A stretch of DNA of 27,822 nucleotides from an uncultured Clostridia bacterium (GTDB lineage: Bacteria; Bacillota; Clostridia; TANB77; CAG-508), in contig CAPBNZ010000015.1 of the NCBI GenBank assembly GCA_948585895.1, positions 1 to 27,822 of the forward strand, in the 5' to 3' direction. The notes below the pieces were generated by a model. It did no database searches, was not told the origin of the DNA, and saw only the letters and a program-made list of their open reading frames with translations. Of this stretch, positions 11,078 to 18,849 are shown in pieces (within the stretch, counting starts at the first letter, position 1; each line of letters begins with the position of its first letter). The translations under genes were made by a program, and so were the position numbers.

Positions 11078-11431
11078 ATGAAAAAAATTTTATTTATTGT
11101 AATAGGCTTTTGCTTATTATTTACTTGTACAGGTTGCTTAGGGTATATGAATGAGCAAACTATTGAGTGTGTTGTTAAAGATAAATGGATAAAACGTCCT
11201 AGCGGGAGTGATGACGAACTATATTTAGTAAATTGTGGTGGAAAGACTTACAAAGTTTCGGATCTGTTTTTTAAAGGAAAGTTTAATAGTGCTGATATTT
11301 ATGGAAATTTAGAAATTAATAAAAAGTATAGGTTATCTATAACAGGCTATAGATTAGGTTATTTTAGTGAATATCAAAATATAAATAGTTATGAATTGAT
11401 TGAAGAGGAAGAAGGAATAGAAAATGAATAG
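11078..11431 (+). CDS. Phage-encoded lipoprotein
   Basis: A 117-aa protein with a lipoprotein signal: KK at the start, hydrophobic core ILFIVIGFCLLFT and lipobox CTGC with lipidated Cys20. The mature part is a small beta-rich domain (ECVVKDKWIKR, DELYLVNCGGKTYKV, NKKYRLSITGY) with an acidic end. Similar short lipoproteins in phages and prophages are known or suspected to act in superinfection exclusion at the cell surface. It overlaps the following HTH gene by 8 bp. The function is inferred, the lipoprotein nature is well supported. Confidence 0.7.
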   Translation: MKKILFIVIGFCLLFTCTGCLGYMNEQTIECVVKDKWIKRPSGSDDELYLVNCGGKTYKVSDLFFKGKFNSADIYGNLEINKKYRLSITGYRLGYFSEYQNINSYELIEEEEGIENE

Positions 11432-11861
11432 CATATTAATATTTAGTCAAGATGGCAATTTGACAACTTATGCTAGAAGTATAGCAATAGGACAAAGACA
11501 AGAAAATTATCTTATAGGAGATAAATTACAGGCTTTATTAGATAATAAAAAAATGACTTTAGAAGAATTTATTAGAGAAATTGGGAATAGCTATAGAGAT
11601 AGCGTTACCAGAGTGTACAACAACCAAGAAATTCCAAAAAAGCAAATGTTGGACAAGTTAGTTAAGTATTTCAATATTGAAGATGATTATTTTAAAGATA
11701 AAAACTTAAAGAATGTAATCATTATAGATAATGGCGTAGTTGTTGGAAAATATTCAACAGATGATAAAACGTTAGAAGTAAAAAAACAACTAGATGAAAT
11801 TATTGAAGAAAAAGCAAAATCAGGGAATTCAATTATATTACATATACCAAGCGAAATTTAA
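11424..11861 (+). CDS. XRE-like HTH protein
   Basis: A 145-aa protein overlapping the lipoprotein gene by 8 bp. Residues about 30-95 look like an XRE/Cro domain (GDKLQALLDNKKMTLEEFI, SYRDSVTRVYNNQEIPKKQML, LVKYFNIEDDYF), the last part being the typical final helix of this family. The first 30 residues are unassigned; the C-terminal part (NVIIIDNGVVVGKYS, LHIPSEI) is a beta-containing extra domain. Likely a regulator of this or another operon. Confidence 0.65.
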   Translation: MNSILIFSQDGNLTTYARSIAIGQRQENYLIGDKLQALLDNKKMTLEEFIREIGNSYRDSVTRVYNNQEIPKKQMLDKLVKYFNIEDDYFKDKNLKNVIIIDNGVVVGKYSTDDKTLEVKKQLDEIIEEKAKSGNSIILHIPSEI

Positions 11862-11878
11862 GAAAGAAGGAATAAAAA

Positions 11879-12244
11879 ATGATAGTAAAAGCAATTCAAA
11901 AATTCGGTGATAAAACGACCGGTGCAACATACGCAGAGCAAGTAAAAATTGAAGAAGGACAAGTATTCGAATGCGATGACAATTTAGCAAAAGAAAGAAT
12001 CAAGAATAAGTTAGTTAAGAAAGCAACAAAAGAGGAAGAAAAAGCATATTTAGATAGTATTGATACTAACGATGACGGAGATGTTGTTAAGCCATTAGAA
12101 GAATGTACTGACAATGAATTATGGGAAATAGTAAGAAATGAAAATATTGAGGTAACTGATAGTGTTGGTCGTAACGAACTAATTGATATTATTAATAAAG
12201 TTCGTGCTGAAAGATTAGAACAAACAAATGGTGGTGAAGAATAG
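11879..12244 (+). CDS. Small protein with C-terminal HeH/LEM-like motif
   Basis: A 121-aa protein, AGAAAGAAGG upstream. The N-terminal 45 residues are beta-rich (MIVKAIQKFGDKTTGATYA, VFECDDN), followed by an acidic linker. The C-terminal part (LEECTDNELWEIVRNENIEV, GRNELIDIINKVR) matches the helix-extension-helix/Rho-N-like pattern L...K..EL..I found in phage head-associated small proteins. It shares a base with the SPFH gene start (TAGTG overlap). Role unknown; the motif suggests nucleic acid binding. Confidence 0.6.
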   Translation: MIVKAIQKFGDKTTGATYAEQVKIEEGQVFECDDNLAKERIKNKLVKKATKEEEKAYLDSIDTNDDGDVVKPLEECTDNELWEIVRNENIEVTDSVGRNELIDIINKVRAERLEQTNGGEE

Positions 12245-13113
12245 TGGGATTAGTTATATTTAGCTTAATTTTAACAATAATAGTTGCAGTGACTTTAGGA
12301 ATAGGAAAAGCTCCAGATGAAAGCGATTGGATTATAGTGTGGAAACTAAGAAAAAGAATGCTATTGAGTTTATTATGTTTATTAACTATGTTGTTTGGTT
12401 GTTTTTCGACAATTAGAACTGGAGAAATAGGAATTAAAACTAGATTTGGAAAAATAATAAATAGTACTAAAAATGAGGGAATTGTTTTTAAAAGCCCATT
12501 TGATAAAGTAACGAAAATTAATATTAAAGTACAAAAATATGAAAATAAAGATGTATTATCAACTTCTACAAAGGATATGCAAATCGTAAATAACATCAAA
12601 GTTTCTATTAATTATCAAATTGATGGAAATAAGGTAGTTGACTTGTATAAAAAGGTAGGAACAGGTTATAAAGAAACTGTATTAGAACCAGCTATTCAAG
12701 AAACAATTAAAGGTGTTATCTCAAAATATACATCAGAAGAGTTAGTTACAAAGAGAAGTGAGATATCACTTGATATCAATAATACTTTAGATGAAAGAAT
12801 TAAGACATATGGTATTAATAGCGTATCAGTAGCAATTAACAATTTTGATTTTAGCGAAGCCTATAACCAAGCAATTGAACAAAAAGCAGTATCCGAACAA
12901 AATGTATTAACCGCACAACAAGAATTAGAAAAAGCTAAAGTAGAGGCAGAGAAAAAAATCGTTGAAGCAGAAGCTACAAACAAAGCGAATGAATTGTTAA
13001 AACAAAATGTAACTGATGAAGTGTTAATGAAACAATTCATTGAAAAATGGAATGGACAATTACCAACAACATATGCAGGCAATGACATATTAAAAATATT
13101 TAATTTAAAATAG
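12244..13113 (+). CDS. Prohibitin-like SPFH/Band 7 membrane protein
   Basis: A 289-aa protein starting at GTG 12244 that overlaps the preceding TAG. Membrane segments at residues about 3-20 and 38-56; the SPFH domain spans about 57-215 (TGEIGIKTRFGKI, then STKDMQIVNNIKVSINYQI and GINSVSVAINNFDFS); a coiled coil follows at about 215-255 (QQELEKAKVEAEKK); the end is LPTTYAGNDILKIF. SPFH proteins form large membrane-bound rings or cages that organise proteases and membrane domains. In phages they are less common and may protect infected cells or alter the host membrane. It is the last gene before the terminase leader. The extra first membrane span is unusual for prohibitins. Confidence 0.88.
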   Translation: MGLVIFSLILTIIVAVTLGIGKAPDESDWIIVWKLRKRMLLSLLCLLTMLFGCFSTIRTGEIGIKTRFGKIINSTKNEGIVFKSPFDKVTKINIKVQKYENKDVLSTSTKDMQIVNNIKVSINYQIDGNKVVDLYKKVGTGYKETVLEPAIQETIKGVISKYTSEELVTKRSEISLDINNTLDERIKTYGINSVSVAINNFDFSEAYNQAIEQKAVSEQNVLTAQQELEKAKVEAEKKIVEAEATNKANELLKQNVTDEVLMKQFIEKWNGQLPTTYAGNDILKIFNLK

Positions 13114-13124
13114 AAAATGTAAAA

Positions 13125-13158
13125 GTGTAGCACTCTCTAAAGGGAAATAGAGAGAGTG
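13125..13158 (+). promoter_or_regulatory. TATAGCAC leader hairpin, copy 1 (large terminase)
   Basis: GTGTAGCAC at 13125-13133, then stem CACTCTCT (13131-13138) with AGAGAGTG (13151-13158), loop containing AAAGGGAAAT. The 3' arm holds the GAGAGTG ribosome binding site 6 nt before the ATG. One of four related elements; likely a cis-acting translation control hairpin. Confidence 0.65.
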
Positions 13159-13163
13159 ATAAA

Positions 13164-14921
13164 ATGAGTTTAAAAGTTGGAGATAAAATACAACTTCAAA
13201 AGCAAGAAACATCATTAGAACAAACATTTAATGATATATTATCTGTTCTTAAATCTCCAAAAATTAAAGAAGCAGATAAATTGCAATGGTGCAATAGTGC
13301 TTTGAGTATTCTTGACGAAATGTATAAAAAAGATGAATTAGGCAGTGTTAAAGTAGCAAAACATAAACTAATTCCTATATTAGAAAAATTAGTTGAAGGG
13401 AGTTCTATTGAAAATATGGCTTTCTTTTTTGATTGTTATAAGAAGACATATTGTTTTTGTGCAAGACGTGATTTTGAATGTTTTGTAGACTACATCGAAT
13501 GGAATCAATCTAAAAAGGTGTTGGCTAATCGTAGGCAAGTATTAAAGCCATATGTAGATGCTCTAAATAGAATTGCTTTTGATGATAGATTGCAATATAT
13601 CATTGTTTCCTATGCCCCATCAATGGGAAAATCCTATCTAGCTACATTATTTACAGCATGGGGTTATGGTTTAAGTATAAATAATTCGGTAATACGAATG
13701 TCTTATTCTGATGAATTAGTACTTGGTTTTAGTAGAACAGTTAAAGGAATTATATCTGGTCCAGAATTTGCTGAAATATTTCCGTTGTTCAAGTTATATA
13801 ATGGCAAGCCATTTGAAGTAGAAAGAGAATCTGACTGGAAAATCAAAAATGCAAATGTTCCGAAATCAAATCATATAGCTCGTACTCGTAGTGGTTCAAC
13901 TACAGGTGAAAGAGCTTCATTTGCAATTATATTTGATGATATGACGAAAGGTGCAGAAGAGGCAAATAGTGAAAGCATTCATAAGGGAATATATGATAAA
14001 TGGCTGACAGAGTGGTGGAATAGACGTGATGGACAAAGATGTAAATTCATATTTGTTGGTACACAATGGACACCAGAAGATATATTAAATAGAGTTATTG
14101 AAGATAGAAATAAAGTGTCTTTGTTAAAAGAGACAGACAATCCATATGTAATGGAAAGTGAAGACCATTCAACGATAGTTATTCGTGTTCCTATGTTAGA
14201 TAGTGAACATCAAACTACATGTCCAGAAGTATATCCGCAAGAAATAGCAGAGCAAATAGAACAAAATACAGACGCATTCCTATTTAGTTGCGTTTATCAG
14301 CAATGCCCTATAGCTCCTACAGGTCGAGAATTTGCATGGGAATGTATTAGAACATATACAAACGAAGAATTATTAAATGTAAATTTAACATCAAATGCAA
14401 TGGCAACATTAGATACAGCAAGAAAGGGTAAAGATAATGTATCTATGCCAATTTTTAAAAATGATAACAACGGAAATCATTATTTAATAGATGCTATTTA
14501 TAAACAGAAACCAATGGATGATTTATATGCCGAAATTATTGAAAAAATAATAGAAAATCGAATCACAACACTTGTTATAGAAAATAACATTGATACATCA
14601 TTAAAAAGATTACTAGAGGATAGATTACATGCTAGAAATATATATTGGTGTACTATTATTGAGAAATATAATACAGTTAAGAAAGAGGAACGCATCAAGA
14701 ATAATCGTGGAATAGTACAAAAGCAAGTTGTATTTCCTGATAAGTCAATTGTCAGATCAAATACTGATATAGGAAGAATGATGGACAATATAACAAAGTA
14801 TTCATTTGATAAACCTAATTTACATGATGATGGTATTGATTCAGTTTGTATGTATGCTGGAGAAATTATATTTGGAAAATATGTTTTGCCAAAAGCGAAA
14901 GCATTCCGTAGAATTTTTTAA
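13164..14921 (+). CDS. terL: Terminase large subunit
   Basis: A 585-aa protein. ATPase domain: Walker A-like YAPSMGKSY at residues 150-158 (an unusual loop but K156/S157 present), Walker B FAIIFDDM at 253-260, coupling motif FIFVGTQW at 295-302. C-terminal RNase H-like nuclease: ATLDTA at 414-419 (D417), VIENN at 471-475 (E473), HDDGIDS at 554-560 (D555/D556). It is the packaging motor that cuts concatemeric DNA and pumps it through the portal. An N-terminal extension of about 100 residues precedes the ATPase. A terminator-like hairpin directly follows the stop, and its start is under a TATAGCAC leader hairpin. The small subunit candidate lies about 8.7 kb upstream, which is rare. Confidence 0.95.
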   Translation: MSLKVGDKIQLQKQETSLEQTFNDILSVLKSPKIKEADKLQWCNSALSILDEMYKKDELGSVKVAKHKLIPILEKLVEGSSIENMAFFFDCYKKTYCFCARRDFECFVDYIEWNQSKKVLANRRQVLKPYVDALNRIAFDDRLQYIIVSYAPSMGKSYLATLFTAWGYGLSINNSVIRMSYSDELVLGFSRTVKGIISGPEFAEIFPLFKLYNGKPFEVERESDWKIKNANVPKSNHIARTRSGSTTGERASFAIIFDDMTKGAEEANSESIHKGIYDKWLTEWWNRRDGQRCKFIFVGTQWTPEDILNRVIEDRNKVSLLKETDNPYVMESEDHSTIVIRVPMLDSEHQTTCPEVYPQEIAEQIEQNTDAFLFSCVYQQCPIAPTGREFAWECIRTYTNEELLNVNLTSNAMATLDTARKGKDNVSMPIFKNDNNGNHYLIDAIYKQKPMDDLYAEIIEKIIENRITTLVIENNIDTSLKRLLEDRLHARNIYWCTIIEKYNTVKKEERIKNNRGIVQKQVVFPDKSIVRSNTDIGRMMDNITKYSFDKPNLHDDGIDSVCMYAGEIIFGKYVLPKAKAFRRIF

Positions 14922-14925
14922 TATC

Positions 14926-14951
14926 AAAAGTCCAATATTTGTTGGACTTTT
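14926..14951 (+). terminator. Terminator-like hairpin after terL
   Basis: AAAAGTCCAA (14926-14935) pairs over 10 bp with TTGGACTTTT (14942-14951), loop of 6 nt. The four T close the stem. It could end or slow terL transcription before the portal gene. Confidence 0.55.
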
Positions 14952-15000
14952 ATACTTCATCACTAACAATATATTGGTATTTAAGATATAAATATAGTCG

Positions 15001-15104
15001 AAGGACTTATTTTTTTCCTTGCAGGTCCTTTGTGCTATACGGGAGCATAACCGTAAATATATATTTTATTGTTGTGTTCCCACATTTTTATTTTTTGGGA
15101 ATGC
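15001..15104. other. Structured gap between terL and portal with inverted TATAGCAC copy
   Basis: After the terminator-like hairpin, three more hairpins lie in the 209-bp gap: AAGGAC/GTCCTT (15001-15006/15025-15030), TACGG/CCGTA (15038-15042/15051-15055) and TTCCCA/TGGGAA (about 15077-15104). GTGCTATAC at 15032-15040 is the exact reverse complement of the GTATAGCAC box. On the minus strand it is followed by the first stem with AAGGAAAA in the loop, as in the leader family. No gene is on the minus strand here, so its meaning is open. Confidence 0.4.
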
Positions 15105-15130
15105 CAAAGTATGAAAAAAGTGGTGAAAAA

Positions 15131-16690
15131 ATGCAAAATGAAAAAACAATATTAACTGAAATTTCAGTTGAAAACAACACAAATGCACAATTACCTACTA
15201 AAGAACCATTCGCACAAGTTAAAGAAGATAAAAGGTTATATGGTAGAAAAATAATATATGCAGACTATGAACCAGAAGATATGAATGAACAAACGATTGC
15301 AGAAATATTAAATGATATATTTAGTATTCATTTGCAAAATTCTAGAGAAATAGATTATTTGGAAAAATATTATAAGGGATTTCAACCAATATTAGAAAAA
15401 GTAAAAGAAGTAAGACCAACTATCAACAATAAAGTTGTTGAAAATAATGCTTATTTCTTAGTTGAATTTAAAAAAAGTTTTGTATTTGGAAAGCCAATTC
15501 AATATGTACAACGTGGTGATGTTGCTAATGTAGAAGTTGGTGCATTAAATAGTTACATGTTAGCAGAGGATAAATATCCAAAAGACACAGAACTTGCAGA
15601 GGATTTATACATTGCAGGAATTGGTCATAGATTAGTTCTTCCAGATATAAATGAAGATAGTCCATTTAGTATAGAAAATTTAGATAGCAAAACTACATTT
15701 ATTGTTTATTCAAGTAGTTTACCACATAAAAGACTATTTGGATGTACTTATACTAGAGGAGTTAAAGATACAACTGTAAGAGGTAATATTTATACAAATA
15801 ACGCCTTTTATAAATTGACAAGTGGTAGTCCAAATATGGCATTTGATGTGAAATTTGTTAAATGGCATGTTTTAGGTGAAATACCTATATTTGAATATTA
15901 TTTAAACAAAGCAAGGTTAGGGATTATAGAAGTAGTTATCGACCTTCTAAATAAAATAAATAGTGTTACATCTGATGAAATAGATGGTCTTGAACAATTC
16001 GTGCAAAGTTTGCTTGTATTTATAAATCAAGATATTGATAAAGAAGAATTAGAAAATATGTTATATTTAGGAGCTATAAAGTTATGGTCACCAGAACAAG
16101 GAAAAAATGCTGACTTAAAACTGATTTCTAATGAAATAAACCATGCAAATACAAAGATAATTCACGATAGATTATTTAATACAGCTTTGAATATTGTAGG
16201 AATACCAAAAAACAGTGATAAAGCTAGCGGTGGAGACACAGGACAAGCTAGATATTTAGGCGAAGGTTGGACAATGGCTGATGCAAGAGCTGATGGCGAT
16301 GAAATGGAATTTAAACGTTGCTCTAAACCAGAACTTAAGATGATACTTAGAATATGTCGGTTAGCACCAAATAGTGAAATTAAAACATTAACATTAAAAG
16401 ATATAGACCAAAAATTCACAAGAAATAAATCAGACAATTTCTTAGTTAAATCACAAGGAATGATGAATCAAATTCAAAGTGGTGTATCGCCAGATGTTGC
16501 TATGACAACAAGTGGATTATATAGTGATCCAAATGAAACATTTAATAAATCAATGGAATTTTATGGTGGCATAGAAAATTGGATTAAACTATTTGTTGGA
16601 CAAGTAAATAAGCAATTAAATGAAAACAAAGTTCAAACTTCTTCAAAGGAACAGGAAGAAAATAGTGACGAGCCAAAAAAAGAGGAGTAA
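15131..16690 (+). CDS. Portal protein, SPP1 Gp6 type
   Basis: A 519-aa protein from ATG 15131. An upstream open frame to 14939 exists but is hydrophobic, lies in the structured gap and is not portal-like. The body fits SPP1-type portals: N-terminal helical part (NDIFSIHLQNSREIDYLEKYY), central wing and stem (IIEVVIDLLNKINSVTSDEID, EQFVQSLLVFINQDI), LISNEINHANTKIIHDRLF, and GVSPDVAMTTSGLYSDPNET near the end. It forms the dodecameric ring through which DNA enters, and the attachment point of TerL and connectors. The acidic C-terminus ends 11 nt before the tRNA-Thr. Confidence 0.9.
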   Translation: MQNEKTILTEISVENNTNAQLPTKEPFAQVKEDKRLYGRKIIYADYEPEDMNEQTIAEILNDIFSIHLQNSREIDYLEKYYKGFQPILEKVKEVRPTINNKVVENNAYFLVEFKKSFVFGKPIQYVQRGDVANVEVGALNSYMLAEDKYPKDTELAEDLYIAGIGHRLVLPDINEDSPFSIENLDSKTTFIVYSSSLPHKRLFGCTYTRGVKDTTVRGNIYTNNAFYKLTSGSPNMAFDVKFVKWHVLGEIPIFEYYLNKARLGIIEVVIDLLNKINSVTSDEIDGLEQFVQSLLVFINQDIDKEELENMLYLGAIKLWSPEQGKNADLKLISNEINHANTKIIHDRLFNTALNIVGIPKNSDKASGGDTGQARYLGEGWTMADARADGDEMEFKRCSKPELKMILRICRLAPNSEIKTLTLKDIDQKFTRNKSDNFLVKSQGMMNQIQSGVSPDVAMTTSGLYSDPNETFNKSMEFYGGIENWIKLFVGQVNKQLNENKVQTSSKEQEENSDEPKKEE

Positions 16691-16701
16691 TCCTCTAATA
16701 T

Positions 16702-16775
16702 GCTGGATTAGGTTAATGGTAGACCTACTGTCTTGTAAGCAGTATATGGTAGTTCGATTCTATCATCCAGCACCA
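16702..16775 (+). tRNA. tRNA-Thr(UGU)
   Basis: Acceptor GCTGGAT (16702-16708) with ATCCAGC (16765-16771), D stem GGTT/GACC, anticodon stem ACTGT/GCAGT, loop CTTGTAA (anticodon TGT), T arm GTAG/CTATC-type with TTCGATT. CCA encoded at 16773-16775. It starts 11 nt after the portal stop and is the first of four tRNAs in the structural operon. Confidence 0.9.
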
Positions 16776-16776
16776 T

Positions 16777-16850
16777 ATTTCGATGATGTAATGGTAGCAT
16801 AGCAATCTCCAAAATTGCTTGTCTAGGTTCAAGTCCTAGTCGATTTGCCA
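16777..16850 (+). tRNA. tRNA-Trp(CCA) with two acceptor mismatches
   Basis: D arm ATGT/GCAT, anticodon stem GCAAT/ATTGC with loop CTCCAAA (anticodon CCA), T arm CTAGG-TTCAAGT-CCTAG, discriminator G16847 as expected for Trp, CCA encoded. The acceptor ATTTCGA (16777-16783) against TCGATTT (16840-16846) leaves pairs 2-71 and 3-70 as T-T mismatches, unusual for a working tRNA. RNA editing, loss of function or a special role are possible. Confidence 0.8.
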
Positions 16851-16853
16851 TAT

Positions 16854-16930
16854 TGCTGATGAGTGAAACGGATAATCACAACAGGCTCATACCCTGTAAA
16901 TAATGGGTTCGACTCCCATGTCAGCAACCA
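16854..16930 (+). tRNA. tRNA-Met(CAU) (elongator or Ile2 type)
   Basis: Acceptor TGCTGAT (16854-16860) with GTCAGCA (16920-16926), D stem GTGA/TCAC, anticodon stem ACAGG/CCTGT, loop CTCATAC (anticodon CAT), T arm ATGGG-TTCGACT-CCCAT, A73, CCA encoded at 16928-16930. The 1-72 pair is U-A and the anticodon stem lacks three GC pairs, so it is not an initiator tRNA. If its C34 is modified to lysidine it would read AUA; sequence alone cannot decide. Confidence 0.88.
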
Positions 16931-16933
16931 TAT

Positions 16934-17010
16934 TGGATAGTGGCCAAATTTGGTAAGGCTCTACATTTGGGATGTAGAAATTGCGGGTTCAAGTCCTGCC
17001 TATCCAACCA
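16934..17010 (+). tRNA. tRNA-Pro(UGG)
   Basis: Acceptor TGGATAG (16934-16940) with CTATCCA (17000-17006), D stem GGCC/GGCT-type, anticodon stem CTACA/TGTAG, loop TTTGGGA (anticodon TGG), T arm GCGGG-TTCAAGT-CCTGC, A73, CCA encoded at 17008-17010. Last of the four-gene cluster; it reads CCA, the Pro codon used most in the neighbouring genes. Confidence 0.9.
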
Positions 17011-17110
17011 TAAGTTAAATTTGCTCATCATACCGAGCATAAAGTGTATGACACACTAAAGTAGAGATGTGACTACTATAAAAACATAATGTGTGGGAAA
17101 GGTTATAGAA

Positions 17111-17740
17111 ATGAATGAAGTTATTGAAAACGTATTAAGCGATGAAACTTATACAACCAATGAGGAAAGAGTAGAAGCAATTAAGCAAGGATTAGCAACA
17201 TTAGTTATTCCAAAAGATAAATATAACGATGTAGCAACTAAACTTAAAAATACTGAAACGAGTTTAAACTCTTTACAAACAGAATACGATGATTTCAAAA
17301 AATCAAAAATGACAGATGATGAATTAAGAGAATCAGAAAAAAAGCAATTAGAAGAGAGAAAAAATCAGTTAGCTTTAAAAGAAAGTGAGTATGCAGTAAG
17401 AGATTTATTTGAAAGTAATAATGTTCCAAAATCAAAATATGAAAAAGTATTAAAGAAAGTAGTAACATCTAATAAAGATAAATCTGTTGAAATTGCACAA
17501 ACATTTATTGAATTGCTAAGTGAAACAGCAGATGAAACAAAAAAACAAACTGTTACAGATTTGTTGAATGATACTCCAAAACCTACTGTAAGTACTCCAA
17601 ACAGTGGAACAGTAAGCAATTTAGATTCTTATAAGCAAAAATATGATGAAGCTGTCAAAAGTGGAGATTTCTTGTCACAAACTCAGTACATGAGGTTAAT
17701 ACAAGAAGAACAAATAAAATTAAATAAGTCAAATATTTGA
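17111..17740 (+). CDS. Scaffolding protein
   Basis: A 209-aa protein from ATG 17111, preceded by GGAAAGG (17096-17102). An in-frame GTG at 17093 exists, but it would place that ribosome binding site inside the coding region. The protein is highly helical and charged: residues about 35-85 (KLKNTETSLNSLQTEYDDF, then EKKQLEERKNQLALKE) are a coiled coil, the region after 145 (DTPKPTVSTPNSGTVS) is a linker and the last 30 residues are a capsid-binding-type helix. Position between portal and major capsid fits a scaffold that guides prohead assembly. The 100-nt leader from the tRNA cluster has small hairpins (GCTC/GAGC near 17022-17037; GTGT/ACAC near 17044-17056). Confidence 0.8.
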   Translation: MNEVIENVLSDETYTTNEERVEAIKQGLATLVIPKDKYNDVATKLKNTETSLNSLQTEYDDFKKSKMTDDELRESEKKQLEERKNQLALKESEYAVRDLFESNNVPKSKYEKVLKKVVTSNKDKSVEIAQTFIELLSETADETKKQTVTDLLNDTPKPTVSTPNSGTVSNLDSYKQKYDEAVKSGDFLSQTQYMRLIQEEQIKLNKSNI

Positions 17741-17747
17741 TAATAAA

Positions 17748-17792
17748 GTATAGCACTCATTGAAAAGGAAATAGAAAAACTTTAATGAGGTG
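17748..17792 (+). promoter_or_regulatory. TATAGCAC leader hairpin, copy 2 (major capsid)
   Basis: GTATAGCAC at 17748-17756; stem CACTCATT (17754-17761) with AATGAGGTG (17784-17792, one bulged G); loop includes AAAAGGAAATAG. The 3' arm is the GAGGTG ribosome binding site, 6 nt before ATG 17799. Confidence 0.65.
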
Positions 17793-17798
17793 AATATT

Positions 17799-18821
17799 AT
17801 GACAGAAACTGAAACGATACAAAGTTTCAACACATTAAATTATGCTGGATTATTATACACTAAATCAAATAAGAAAACCCCTTTCTTAAATATGATTTCA
17901 GGACACAGAAAATATACCAATTCAGTAGAATTTATAACAGGACAATTTTATGAAAATGAAGAAGCAAAAATTCCAGAAATTAGCGAAACTGCATCATTAA
18001 CTGCACCAACCGCTTCATTTGTAACAAGAAGTCAAAAAACGAATGTTACTCAAATATTCCAAGAAGCAGTTGCAATTAGTTATGCAAAAATGGCTAACAT
18101 GGGAACATTAAGTGGAGTAAATATTGCGGGACAAGTAGCAAATCCACAAAATGAATTAGATTTCCAAGTTGCAAGAAAAATGGAAACATTATCAAGAAGT
18201 ATTGAAAAAACATTTATACAAGGCAAGTATAATAAAGCAACAAAAGATAGCGAAGTAAACAAAACAAGAGGAATGAACGAGGCTATAGAGACAAATGTAA
18301 TTCCTGCAGGGGATAAACCACTTGACATTTGGCTAGTAAATGATGCTCAACAAGCAATTTATGATAATCAAGGGGATATTAGCAACTTATACTTATGGAC
18401 TAATACAATTGGTTTAAATCAAATAAATGCGGATGCTTTAAAATGGGGGATGAAAATGGGAGAACCATATATGAGTTCATATGGTGTACAAGTATATGAT
18501 TTAATCTTGCCATTAGGGGTAGTCCATGTTGCATTAGGAGAATTTATTCCAAATGGAACTGCATTCTTATTCAATTTTGATGTGATTGGGCCAGTAGAAC
18601 AACCAACACCAAGTAAGGGGAACTTCTTCTTAGAAGAGCAAGCTAAAGTTGGTGCAGGAATTAAATATTTAATTCATGGAATGATTGGATTAGATCATGG
18701 TCCAGAATGGATGCATGCTAAAATTACAGGGTTAAAAACTACATTTGATAAACCAACATCAATAGTTGATGTCAATGTGGTTTCAGGTGGAACTTCAACA
18801 GCATCTGAAATATCAGGCTAA
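17799..18821 (+). CDS. Major capsid protein (SU10/DUF5309-like, HK97 fold)
   Basis: A 340-aa protein from ATG 17799 (GAGGTG at 17787-17792; a GTG at 17790 is part of that site). The sequence fits the SU10-type major capsid family: NYAGLLYTKSNKKTPFLNMI near the start, TASFVTRSQKTNVTQIF, QVARKMETLSRSIEKTFI, NDAQQAIYDNQGDI, and a receptor-like beta region near LPLGVVHVALGEFIP, with a Gly/Ser/Thr end. It forms the icosahedral shell. It is preceded by the scaffold and followed by connectors, as expected. No prohead protease is encoded in between, so the N-terminus may not be cleaved, or the scaffold removes itself another way. Confidence 0.88.
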   Translation: MTETETIQSFNTLNYAGLLYTKSNKKTPFLNMISGHRKYTNSVEFITGQFYENEEAKIPEISETASLTAPTASFVTRSQKTNVTQIFQEAVAISYAKMANMGTLSGVNIAGQVANPQNELDFQVARKMETLSRSIEKTFIQGKYNKATKDSEVNKTRGMNEAIETNVIPAGDKPLDIWLVNDAQQAIYDNQGDISNLYLWTNTIGLNQINADALKWGMKMGEPYMSSYGVQVYDLILPLGVVHVALGEFIPNGTAFLFNFDVIGPVEQPTPSKGNFFLEEQAKVGAGIKYLIHGMIGLDHGPEWMHAKITGLKTTFDKPTSIVDVNVVSGGTSTASEISG

Positions 18822-18849
18822 TAAAACTTTAATGTAAGGAAGTGTATTT

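Noticed and set aside
14939..15130. N-terminal extension of the portal frame
   Set aside because: It is hydrophobic, covers the terminator-like hairpin and structured gap and has no ribosome binding site; ATG 15131 gives normal portal length.
16854..16930. Initiator tRNA-fMet
   Set aside because: It has a normal U-A 1-72 pair and lacks the three consecutive G-C pairs in the anticodon stem.
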